From a virus, in the IMG/VR virus record IMGVR_UViG_3300036846_000486, positions 1-28,000 of that record: DNA of 28,000 bases; one strand, written 5' to 3'. Shown here in pieces: positions 1 through 6,900 of this stretch. The position numbers and the translations under genes are program-made. Under the pieces are notes generated by a model. The model searched no databases. It was not told the origin of the DNA and saw only the letters and a program-made list of their open reading frames with translations. Position 1 is the first letter of the stretch. Each line of letters starts with the position of its first letter.

Positions 1-634
1 TTTGAAGCGTGCCGCGCGTGCTGCGCGCCAGTTGGTTGATCGCGGAATCATTGGCCATCACCAGGCTGATGTTGGCCTTGCCGTCGGCGATCGCGCGCAC
101 GAGCTGCGGCAGCGAGGTGCATTCGCCTTTCCACGCGTTCGCCGTGCTGATGCCCGCCGCGCGCTGAAATGTCGACGGCGGCGGTTCATGCACTATCACC
201 GGCAGCGGTTCGGCGCACAGTGCGGCAACTTCCTCGGCGTCCGCGCCGGAAGCTTCCGCTTCCTCGATCTCGCGTTCGCGCTGCTGCGCGGCCAGCGCGC
301 GGGCTTCGGCTTCGGCCTTCGCTTGCGCCTCGGCCTCGATCCGCCGCTGCTCCATTTCGTAAGCGCCGATGGCTTGCTTCAAAATTCGCTGGGCCTCAAG
401 CACCGGACCAAGCAGTTTCTTCTCTGCTGCGATCACCGATTGCCACGCTGCATAACTCTTTGCCTTGGGGTCTGCGTGGTGATCGACGACTTCAATTTCT
501 ACTGACTTCAGCCTGCGCAGCCACCCGGCGCCGAGTTCATAGCTCGGCTGGTCGCAGATCTTGAGACTGCGGGCCTCGTCGGCCAGCGTGACCGTGCGCC
601 GTTCCAGATCCGTTGTGACGATCGTAGGATTCAT
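1..634 (-). CDS. Conserved phage coiled-coil protein, early/recombination operon (3' end cut by window)
   Basis: This frame runs from an ATG at 634 and is still open at base 1, so at least 211 residues are present and the C-terminus is missing. The start overlaps the stop of the 51-residue gene as ATGA (631-634), which implies translational coupling. The N-terminal ~50 residues are followed by a segment with VEIEVVDHHADPKAK, then a long charged helix rich in Ala, Glu, Arg and Gln (about residues 75-140) that should form a coiled coil. After it come a Pro-rich linker, GISTANAWKGE, and a C-terminal segment with LPQLVRAIADGKANISLV. I recognise this overall plan, a coiled coil followed by an AGIST..W-type domain, from conserved unknown phage proteins encoded beside recombination genes. 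No biochemical function is known to me. The neighbouring exonuclease suggests an early DNA-metabolism role. The coding call is secure; the function is not. Confidence 0.8.
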   Translation of the reverse strand, partial: MNPTIVTTDLERRTVTLADEARSLKICDQPSYELGAGWLRRLKSVEIEVVDHHADPKAKSYAAWQSVIAAEKKLLGPVLEAQRILKQAIGAYEMEQRRIEAEAQAKAEAEARALAAQQREREIEEAEASGADAEEVAALCAEPLPVIVHEPPPSTFQRAAGISTANAWKGECTSLPQLVRAIADGKANISLVMANDSAINQLARSTRGTLQ

Positions 635-786
635 TTGGCGTTGTTCTCCTGGAAGACCGTGAACCAGTCCTCGACGGCCTGCTGAATGTCGCCGGCCAGG
701 TTCTGGGCGTCTTCATCCTGGTAGGGATGGTCGGCGAGAAAATACCGGGCCAGTTCTTCGCATTTGGAATCGTATAGAGTCTTCAT
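631..786 (-). CDS. Small acidic phage protein, 51 aa, unknown function
   Basis: This short gene encodes 51 residues starting MKTLYDSKCEELARYFLADH. Its ATG overlaps the stop of the exonuclease gene (ATGA, 783-786) and its TGA overlaps the start of the next gene (ATGA, 631-634), so it sits as a coupled link in a tightly packed operon. The protein is acidic and predicted helical, with DIQQAVEDWFTVFQENNAK at its end. It has no signal peptide or membrane segment. Small proteins with a CEELA.YFL...LA..IQ..VEDW pattern recur in phage early operons, in my recollection without a known function. The double overlap, sensible amino acid composition and intact frame support it as real. It could be an accessory factor or inhibitor acting with the exonuclease, but that is only inferred from position. 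Confidence 0.75.
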   Translation of the reverse strand: MKTLYDSKCEELARYFLADHPYQDEDAQNLAGDIQQAVEDWFTVFQENNAK

Positions 787-1394
787 AGCCCCTCCATTCG
801 GTGGTATAAATCGAGCGCCAAGCGAAACGTGTCAAAGTCTCGCTCGTACGTCCCCGTTTCAAAGCCGATGACTCTGTAAGTGCCGTCGGCGTGAACTTCA
901 ACGCATTGCCGGCGCCTGCACCTCGGATGCTCCAGACACGCGGCGTAGGCCGCAAGCTGATAGCGCACCGCGGGCGGCGCAATGCCTGACTTGATGTCAA
1001 GGATGAGTTCATGCCCATGCCTGACATAGCCCGTCCGGTCGAGCGTGCCCGCGTAGCCGAGCCGCCGATGGCATACCCGCTGCTCGATGCGGTTCGGTTG
1101 GAATCCGTAATCGCGCCGGAAGCTGCGCCAGCCGGCGACGTAGCCCAGGATCTCTTCTGACTCTTGGCTTTCGTCCAGCCGGCCCTCGTCATCGGCATGC
1201 GTCGCCTGATGGACCTTGCGCCCGCGCTCCAGGTAAAAGAAGCGCCTCTCGCCGAGGAACCTGTAATCGATCATGCCGGTCGATTCCAACACGCGCGTGA
1301 CTCCAGGGACTGGCTTGCCATCCAGCGTGTAGAGATGGGCGGCTTCGTCGAAGATCAGATCCGCCAGCGCTTCCGCAGTTGTCACTTCCGTCAC
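783..1394 (-). CDS. PD-(D/E)XK family exonuclease (RecB/Cas4-like phage nuclease)
   Basis: This is probably a metal-dependent DNA exonuclease of the PD-(D/E)XK superfamily, of the kind phages use to resect ends for single-strand annealing recombination. From the GTG at 1394 it is 203 residues. Visible motifs in order are: FDEAAHLYTLDGKPVPGVTRVL near the N-terminus; ERGRKVH (His ~62), as in RecB/Cas4 nucleases; an acidic residue E~104; GTLDRT with D~119; and the core ILDIKSG with D~133 and K~135. The core is followed by QLAAYAACL, whose Gln and Tyr match motif QxxxY of this family. I chose the GTG at 1394 because it overlaps the upstream TGA as GTGA. A GTG at 1433 in the same frame is an alternative that would add 13 residues. 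The next gene starts inside its stop codon. No annealase gene is visible in the window. Family call strong; exact substrate inferred. Confidence 0.83.
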   Translation of the reverse strand: MTEVTTAEALADLIFDEAAHLYTLDGKPVPGVTRVLESTGMIDYRFLGERRFFYLERGRKVHQATHADDEGRLDESQESEEILGYVAGWRSFRRDYGFQPNRIEQRVCHRRLGYAGTLDRTGYVRHGHELILDIKSGIAPPAVRYQLAAYAACLEHPRCRRRQCVEVHADGTYRVIGFETGTYERDFDTFRLALDLYHRMEGL

Positions 1395-1606
1395 CCTCGC
1401 TTTCTGAGTTCGAACACATATTGGGCGGCGCACCTGGCGCAGGCAAAGCTGTCGCCGTCGAGGTAGCGCACCGACGCCTTCTCGTGGCAGAAGTCGCAGC
1501 GCGCCCCGGGCTCTACGATGCGGCTGCCTTCATGCTTCGGCTCAACAGCTGTTGCTGCGGCTTCGCTTGGACGTATTGCTCCACTGCTTCCCTGTAGATT
1601 CGGCAT
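1391..1606 (-). CDS. Small CxxC...CxxC zinc-binding protein, 71 aa
   Basis: The protein has 71 residues with an unstructured, Ala/Pro/Glu-rich N-terminal half. The C-terminal treble-clef or ribbon-like motif has Cys37-x2-Cys40 and Cys55-x2-Cys58 flanking SVRYLDGDSFACARC. Four correctly spaced cysteines point to one structural zinc ion. Its function is unknown; small zinc ribbons in phage early operons may bind DNA or act as partners of nucleases. It overlaps the preceding RHH-like gene by 94 nt and its stop overlaps the GTG of the exonuclease as GTGA. There is no clear Shine-Dalgarno sequence before the ATG at 1606, so translation probably depends on reinitiation, or a shorter form from a non-standard start exists. 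The long overlap makes the start uncertain, but the Cys motif makes the frame believable. Confidence 0.65.
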   Translation of the reverse strand: MPNLQGSSGAIRPSEAAATAVEPKHEGSRIVEPGARCDFCHEKASVRYLDGDSFACARCAAQYVFELRKRG

Positions 1607-1749
1607 AACTTGACATCAGCCCCCTCTAGTTCGTGGCGTGCGTTGCGGATCGCTTTCATGGCTTCGTGAAGCGGCTCTGGGATCTGGGTGGTGGCGCGGA
1701 CGGTGCCCGCAACCGGCGGGCGCGGCGCTGCTTTCGATTTCTTACGCAT
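1513..1749 (-). CDS. Small ribbon-helix-helix-like DNA-binding protein, 78 aa (first gene of early operon)
   Basis: This is the first gene after the minus-strand promoter at 1836-1864. The 78-residue product starts with a basic tail (MRKKSKAAPRPP). It then has VRATTQIPEPLHEAMKAIR, which resembles the strand plus first helix of ribbon-helix-helix (MetJ/Arc) repressors, and KLCRIYREAVEQYV, which resembles the second helix. If it is RHH-like it would dimerise and bind short inverted repeats. The repeat array at 1906-1955 lies just upstream of its promoter and is the obvious candidate target, suggesting autoregulation. A GGAGG lies 11 nt before the ATG. The insert between the helices is longer than in Arc, so the fold call is tentative. 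An alternative reading is a plain small helical phage protein. Confidence 0.6.
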   Translation of the reverse strand: MRKKSKAAPRPPVAGTVRATTQIPEPLHEAMKAIRNARHELEGADVKLCRIYREAVEQYVQAKPQQQLLSRSMKAAAS

Positions 1750-1835
1750 CTAGGGACACTCCTCCCCTTCGCATTTGAAAGGGCTATTAATTCGTGCTGG
1801 TTGGGTGCGCCTGCATCGTGGCGAACCCAGGAAGA

Positions 1836-1864
1836 ATGTTATCGCTGCATTATTAGAATGTCAA
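1836..1864 (-). promoter_or_regulatory. Sigma70-type promoter for the early/recombination operon
   Basis: On the minus strand a perfect -35 hexamer TTGACA (1859-1864) is separated by 17 nt from TAACAT (1836-1841), which matches the -10 consensus at four of six positions. It lies about 87 nt upstream of the RHH-like start at 1749 and points into that operon. The inverted-repeat array at 1906-1955 sits roughly 40-90 bp upstream of the -35, a position suited to an activator or upstream operator. The remaining leader (1750-1835) shows no other structure that I can support. Confidence 0.6.
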
Positions 1865-1905
1865 ACCGGGAATTCCCCCTAACTCCATGAGCCGGTTGGA
1901 CTTAC

Positions 1906-1955
1906 AGCACTGTTGCGGTGTTGTTGTAGCACTGCTACGGTGCTACAACAGTGCT
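1906..1955. repeat. Nested inverted/direct repeat array, candidate operator
   Basis: Two inverted repeats are nested here. The outer pair is AGCACTGTTG (1906-1915) with CAACAGTGCT (1946-1955). The inner pair is TGTTGTAGCAC (1922-1932) with GTGCTACAACA (1940-1950), 11 bp around a 7-nt centre. The same block is also an imperfect direct repeat, GCACTGTTGCGGTG versus GCACTGCTACGGTG. Such dense symmetry in non-coding DNA next to a promoter is typical of operators for small dimeric repressors or of iteron-like sites. Nearby RHH-like proteins (the 78-residue protein and the RHH-PAS protein) are candidate binders. Confidence 0.7.
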
Positions 1956-2001
1956 ATAAAAATGCTGAGAAGAACCCTGAAGGGCTGGGGTAAGAGTGGT
2001 T

Positions 2002-2679
2002 TCAGGCAGTGGCGCCGGCCATCAGCATCGGGCGCGTCGGGTCTGCGCCGACGACTTCGTTGAGCGTGCCGACGTAGCCAGCAAAGGTCCCGTCGGCGTG
2101 GAAGCGAGGGCGGGCAAGATCAATCATGTGCAGGTAGACGCCGTCGCTCCGCCGGAAACGGTAGGCAAACTCAAACGGCTCGTGGGTAGCGAAACGTCGC
2201 ACGCAGAAATCCATGGTCTTGACGCGGTCGAAGGGGTGGAGAAAGTCCGACCAGCCAAGCACCAGGAATGCAGCCGGGGGTCGGCCCGCCAACGCAGCGA
2301 GCGCTGGACTCACACGCAGATTTTCGGTGTTCCGCCCAGCCCTCCAGACGAGCATCTCAGTCTGATCTATTCGTCTATCCAGCGCGGCATCGTCCGCAAA
2401 CTGCTCATAGCTTTTTGATTCACCGAAGACTGGAAGATTAGCCGTGAATAGAACCGTGGGCGCAGCAGCGGCGGATTGCGGCCTGGGCTGTCCCGTTGTC
2501 ATGTCGATCGATGGGAGGTGGGTCTCAAGGGCTTCCTGGCAGATGCCGGAAACGGTTCTGGCGCCAGGGGCGTTGGTAGCTATGCGAGCGGCGGCGACTG
2601 CTTCCGCCCAATCATGCAGGGCCCTGGGCAAATAAACGTTGTACGGGCGTTTCCTCGGCGGCTTCGATTCATCAGGCAT
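2002..2679 (-). CDS. Ribbon-helix-helix-like/PAS-domain fusion regulator, 225 aa
   Basis: This is a probable one-component signal-responsive regulator. Residues ~10-56 (RPYNVYLPRALHDWAEA ... TVSGICQEALETHL) look like a small ribbon-helix-helix or CopG-type DNA-binding segment, with a strand PYNVYLP and a second helix preceded by Ser. A Pro/Ala linker follows. Residues ~100-212 form a PAS_3-like fold, with LRVSPALAALAGRPPAAF, the DFLHPFDR signature after it, and FEFAYRFRRSDGVYLHMIDLARPRF ... DGTFAGYVGTLNEV at the end. No kinase, GGDEF or other output follows, so the DNA-binding part would be the output. I chose the ATG at 2679 because GGGGAGAAAGCT precedes it; upstream in-frame codons lack a ribosome site and look non-coding. 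The gene lies divergent to two XRE repressors, in what appears to be the switch region. The PAS ligand is not evident. PAS call good, RHH call moderate. Confidence 0.75.
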   Translation of the reverse strand: MPDESKPPRKRPYNVYLPRALHDWAEAVAAARIATNAPGARTVSGICQEALETHLPSIDMTTGQPRPQSAAAAPTVLFTANLPVFGESKSYEQFADDAALDRRIDQTEMLVWRAGRNTENLRVSPALAALAGRPPAAFLVLGWSDFLHPFDRVKTMDFCVRRFATHEPFEFAYRFRRSDGVYLHMIDLARPRFHADGTFAGYVGTLNEVVGADPTRPMLMAGATA

Positions 2680-2806
2680 AGCTTTCTCCCCAACCCCAAC
2701 CGGCCATCCCCAATAGCCGAGTGGCGCTCGACAGTAAGAATTCTGAAGGAAAAGACTACCATAGAAGATGGCATAGTTACGGCGCAGTGCAAACATTTCT
2801 GCGGCA

Positions 2807-2836
2807 TTGTGAGATAGAACACCGCGCGCGTATAAT
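2807..2836 (+). promoter_or_regulatory. Sigma70-type promoter driving the tandem XRE genes
   Basis: A perfect -10 TATAAT (2831-2836) is preceded at 18 nt by TTGTGA (2807-2812), four of six matches to the -35 consensus, oriented toward the XRE pair. The predicted transcript has a ~130-nt leader before the ATG at 2972. The octamer TGCGGCAT occurs at 2800-2807, touching the -35, and again at 2880-2887 downstream, so it could mark repressor sites. The leader also contains AT-rich blocks (TTTTGCCATATTTTGCGG, 2867-2884). No convincing matching promoter for the divergent PAS gene was found by eye. Confidence 0.6.
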
Positions 2837-2971
2837 GTTTCGCTCCGCAAACGCGCGGCGAGAGGATTTTGCCATATTTTGCGGCATATATCAGGCCCAG
2901 GCCGCTCCTATATACCGTGGAGTTTTAAACCGTAGATAAGCGAGGTATTCACCTGCCACCCTAAACCAACA

Positions 2972-3241
2972 ATGGATCAACCGGATCGCGGCCAACTGCG
3001 CCGGGTTTTCGGCGTCACGTTGCGCACGCTCCGTTCCCGCGCGGGATATGCTCAGGAGAAATTCGCCTTGGATGCCGGCGTGGATCGAAGCTATGTGGGC
3101 AAGCTAGAGCGTGGCGAAAGCACACCGACGCTCGAAACCGTGTTCCACTTCCTGCCGCTATTGGGGATTTCGTTCGAGCAGTTCGCCGCGGAGTTCGAAA
3201 GCGAACTGCGCCGCGACCGCCGGTCACGCCGCCGGGTATAA
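2972..3241 (+). CDS. XRE/Cro-type HTH repressor, first of a tandem pair (89 aa)
   Basis: This 89-residue DNA-binding protein is almost entirely one HTH_XRE domain. FGVTLRTLRSRAGYAQEKFA gives helices 1-2, LDAGVDRSYVGKLERGEST the recognition helix and the ExG signature, and PTLETVFHFLPLLGISFEQF the last helices. An Arg-rich tail follows. It lacks the LexA/CI-type peptidase domain, so any induction would be by a partner or anti-repressor rather than self-cleavage. It is transcribed away from the phage structural and regulatory genes, and its stop overlaps an ATG of the next gene as TAATG. No good Shine-Dalgarno sequence precedes the ATG at 2972. A role as a lysogeny repressor or Cro-like regulator is inferred from position and family. 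Confidence 0.85.
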   Translation: MDQPDRGQLRRVFGVTLRTLRSRAGYAQEKFALDAGVDRSYVGKLERGESTPTLETVFHFLPLLGISFEQFAAEFESELRRDRRSRRRV

Positions 3242-3300
3242 TGGCGTGCCAATTTACGGCGTGGCATTATAGTGGCGCGACTTGGCAGTATCGCTGTTGG

Positions 3301-3564
3301 ATGCAGAAAGCCATCGAAAAGCGGCATCTCGGAGCGGCGTTTGGCATGACGGTGCGTGCGCTGCGCCTGCGGGCGGGATTGTCGCAGGAAGCCCTGGCGC
3401 TCGAAGCGGGCGTCGGGCGCGCTTACATGAGCGCGCTAGAGCGCGGGCTGCACAACGCCACGATCGGCATGGCGTACCGCCTGCTGCCGTACCTGAACGT
3501 CAGCTTTGTGGAGTTCGCCGCGGAGTTCGAGCGCAGCCTGCGGGTCGCGCGACGCAAGCCGTAG
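3301..3564 (+). CDS. XRE/Cro-type HTH repressor, second of the tandem pair (87 aa)
   Basis: This is a paralogue of the preceding gene. FGMTVRALRLRAGLSQEALA, LEAGVGRAYMSALERG and LLPYLNVSFVEFAAEFERSL line up along the whole length, and an 18-nt stretch is identical (3181-3198 and 3513-3530), which supports tandem duplication. I chose the ATG at 3301 because it places 13 residues before the FG that begins the domain, like the paralogue. The frame is open back to an ATG at 3241 that overlaps the first gene's stop (TAATG), giving 107 residues; that coupled start is a real alternative. It converges on the 111-residue structural gene with a 16-bp gap and no visible terminator. Two repressors of similar fold may form homo- or heterodimers on the shared control region; this is inference. 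Confidence 0.82.
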   Translation: MQKAIEKRHLGAAFGMTVRALRLRAGLSQEALALEAGVGRAYMSALERGLHNATIGMAYRLLPYLNVSFVEFAAEFERSLRVARRKP

Positions 3565-3580
3565 GCCGGCGCCACCGCTT

Positions 3581-3916
3581 CTAGAAGAACGTGCCAACCA
3601 CGCCCTCCACCGCCGCCTGGAGCGCCGCGTCGTCAATGCCGCTGCCCGCCGACTGGACGGCGGGGTCCAGAACCGTGGGATTTTGAACCTGTCCAGCAAC
3701 CTGATCCGGCTGCACGTAGCAGTTCTGCGCCCAGCGCAACCGGGAGGTATGCGCCGGAACGGTGCTTGCCTCGTCCTGGATCGACGTCGCGAACTTGAGG
3801 CACGCCACTTTCACGCGGCCCCGGAAGGTGTAATCGGTTGTCAGTTGGGCGGACTGATCGTAAGAGAGTTCCGTGGCTGGCGGGGTCGGTACGATCTCGC
3901 GCGGTGTTGGCATCAT
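3581..3916 (-). CDS. Conserved phage protein downstream of the tail fibre, 111 aa
   Basis: This is the last gene of the morphogenesis operon, 111 residues, with AAGGAGG a suitable distance before ATGATG (3911-3916; either Met could be used). The central part reads YTFRGRVKVACLKFATSI, then ASTVPAHTSRLRWAQNCYVQPD, and the end has DPAVQSAGSGIDDAALQAAV. I recall similar RVKVACLKFA ... VPAH..RLRWAQ ... PAVQ..G..I.D..LQ proteins in other phages near tail genes, without a defined function. There is no signal peptide, membrane segment or enzymatic motif. Position after a fibre suggests a fibre accessory or minor virion protein. It is probably co-translated with the fibre, whose stop is 16 nt upstream. 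Confidence 0.75.
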   Translation of the reverse strand: MMPTPREIVPTPPATELSYDQSAQLTTDYTFRGRVKVACLKFATSIQDEASTVPAHTSRLRWAQNCYVQPDQVAGQVQNPTVLDPAVQSAGSGIDDAALQAAVEGVVGTFF

Positions 3917-3932
3917 GAGTAAGTTCCTCCTT

Positions 3933-6900
3933 TTAGTCGGGTTTCTTTGCTTCGAGCGCCGCCAACCTGCGGCTCAGTTGCTGCACGGCTAGGATCAATT
4001 GCGCCGTGATCTGCATCGGGTCGAAAGTCAACAGATCGACGGGTTCGGCGTCCTCTGGATATAGTTTCGTGGCAACCGTTTCGACGGCATCCGGCAGAAT
4101 TGCTGCGAGTTCCTGCGCGATGATGGACGCCGAACGCTGGCCCTTCGTTTTCCCACACGCACCGTTATATTCGAAGGCCACGGGCCGCAGCCGCTCGATG
4201 ATGGACACCCCGCCGGTAAGATCCGTGACGTTTTGCTTCATGCGGATGTCGGATGCGGCGCTATAAGAAACCGTGGTGTACGTGCTGCTGTTATTGGTGT
4301 ACGTGACAAACATGCCGCTGCCAGCCGCGAAGCCAAGCTGCGTGACGCTATTAACCTGCGGCCCGCCGACATTGAGCGCCAGAGAGGTCATGCCAGAAGT
4401 TGTCGGGAGAGCCACCCCATTGACTCTAAAGGCCCCTGACACGTTGCAGTCGCCCGCGATGTCGCACTTATAGCCTGGACTTCCAGTTCCCACGCCAAAA
4501 TTGCCCGAGGCGCTTGATACCGTCAGCCGCCGCAAACCCAACGTTATATCATCAAGCAACCAATCTGGGTTGGCTCCGCCTGCTAATGCAATGCCATAGG
4601 TCTTTGCTGGACTCGTACTCTCGAATTTCACGTAGTATATCCCTGGAGTCGAGGTTATGTGCAATTGCGCGGATGGGTTCGTGGTTCCCAGCCCGACCTT
4701 GCCGCCGATAAGATACATGGTATTTTGCACCGCCCCTGCGCGAATGAGCGCAAAAACGCTGCCTACGGACCCGTAACAGCCGATAGAGAAGTTACCAGAC
4801 GCATCTGAGACTAGCTCCGACGTCTGGCCTTGCACGCCTAATTCAAGGTATGATCCGTAGCCCGAAGGACAGGTAAAGCCCGCAGCGATATTCCCCGCTG
4901 GATTGTAGGCCTGAAATGTCCAGCCAGAGGCAATACTCGTCAGGTTAATGCCGACCTGTCCGCTGCCGATAATGCTCATTACGTTCGCGCCCGCCGCAAG
5001 CGACTGACTGGAGCCGTTCTGACAGATGAAATCAAACGCAGTCTGTCCCCCTCCGCTTGCCCGGCATGAGATGCCAGCGAAGGTAGGGGAACCGACGGTC
5101 CCCCACCCGACAGCGTTATAGTCGCCGATGGCGGTAAAGGTTGTGTCCAGGCGCAGCATGCCTTGGGTATTGTTTTTCAGGCCGACGATGTTTACCACTG
5201 TCTGGGGATTTTCTGTCCCGATGCCCAAGAACTGGCCACTTGGCTGCAACGTGATATTCGCGCCCGCCGAGGCAACCGTGTTGGTGTAGCCCTGCAATCC
5301 GCCTACGTTGTTATAAGTCAACGTCGCGATAGCGCCGCTGTTATTGCCAAAGATGGCCTGCACGACCGTGGCGGCTGAACTAAAAACCTCAAGGAGCTTG
5401 TGGGGCGTGTCGGTGTTGATGCCAACATTGCCAGCCGCAGTAAAGGCCACCCGATCCCCGCCGCTTCCGGTATAGAACCTCAGATCGCTGGAGTTTGCCG
5501 GAATATAAAGTTCATAGTCGTTAGTGCCCGGAGATGTTCCAAACATAAGACCTGAATTTTGCGCGGCGTTCGTAGAGCGCACCAGCGCCAATCCAGGGTC
5601 ACCTGGCGGCACTGATACCGTCAGAATGGCGCTACCAAACGCGGTTGGCGTCCCGATGCTGACGAAGCCGCCGGAAGCGATGTGCAGGCATTCGGCCAGA
5701 CCCGAACCATTATTTGTGTAAAGGCCGAGAAATCCGTTGGTTCCGGTAGCCGCTTCGATGCCGGAAAATATAAGACCCGTCCGTTTTTCCGCCCCCGTAA
5801 AAGCGTAGTTTGCAAACCCAAGGCCACCGACAATACCGCCTGCCGTCGTCGTGTTGCCAACGCAGGTGACCTCGCCTATAGTAGAGCCGCTGGCGGTCGG
5901 GCCGACGACCAGTTGGATAGCGTTATCAGCGGTCGGCAATGTCGCCAAGGAATTGCCGATGCCGACGTTGCCTGTATTGAGTAGCCGAAACCCCGCCGCT
6001 TGAATATCCTGCACCCAAGGCGTCTGGCCGACGCCTGAAGGCACCCCTGTAATCTTGTTCCAGGCAAGGGCGGTGATCCAGGCCGGATCAGCGTAGGCTT
6101 GCGTGTCATCCACCGCATTGGTAACCTGCGCTGCCGCAAGCCGCGTTCCGGCGATGCGATAGAATCCTGAGCAGTTGATGTCTCCGGCAGTATCGATGGC
6201 GTAGGCCGGGGTCGCCACACCGACGCCAAGATATCCGAGATCGTTCATCGTGTAGATCCCGGGCGTCTGTCCGACGCACTGGAACGTCAGAACGTTCGTA
6301 CCTGGAGTGGTCGGGCTTGATGTACCGGTTAGAGTCCACTGATTCGAGCCGGTGCCTGCGATGACGACCTGCGGCGGATTGTTATTAAAAACGTTGACGC
6401 TGGCCGTAACCGATCCCGATACAGTCAACCCGGCGGCGTCATTGACCATTGCCATTGTGATGCCGTTGGCTTGCAGGGTGATCGCCGAACCTGCCCCCGG
6501 CGCGTTGATCGTCAGACCGCTGCCCGGTGGGGCCTGGATCACGGGAATGTTGCTCAATGAGAAGCTCGCAGCGTCGATGTTGGTCGCCCAAGGAGTTTGC
6601 GAGCCGCCGCCACCCGTGCCCGTGGCCCAGACCACCCCCAGTCCATTCGCCGCAGCGGAACTGGCCGTCAATACCTGACCATCCAGTCCGACGGGTAAGC
6701 GTGTTACCTGCGCAGCCCCGCGCACAAGCAGATCGCCCTTGGTCGTTGTGGGATCGCCAAGACCGCTGGTAGGCCCAGCGGTCGTGACGGTTATCGTTGT
6801 CATGGTGCTGCTGGTCGCGGTCCCTGTGATCGTAGTGTTATTTCCTGCGACAACGTTCAGGTTAAAGGTGCTTTGAACCAGAGTGCCGTTCACGTAGAAC

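Noticed and set aside
2-505. A 167-codon plus-strand frame at the left edge
   Set aside because: It is the complement of the coiled-coil phage gene, which overlaps its neighbour by ATGA and has recognisable phage segments.
1975-1995. Possible terminator downstream of the PAS gene
   Set aside because: The stem is only about 5 bp with a wobble pair, and the T-rich stretch is not adjacent.
2680-2850. N-terminal extension of the RHH-PAS protein to 2850
   Set aside because: The added residues look non-coding, and the ATG at 2679 has a GGGGAGAA ribosome site.
3565-3580. Possible bidirectional terminator between the convergent XRE and 111-residue genes
   Set aside because: Only 16 bp, with no stem of useful length and no T tract.
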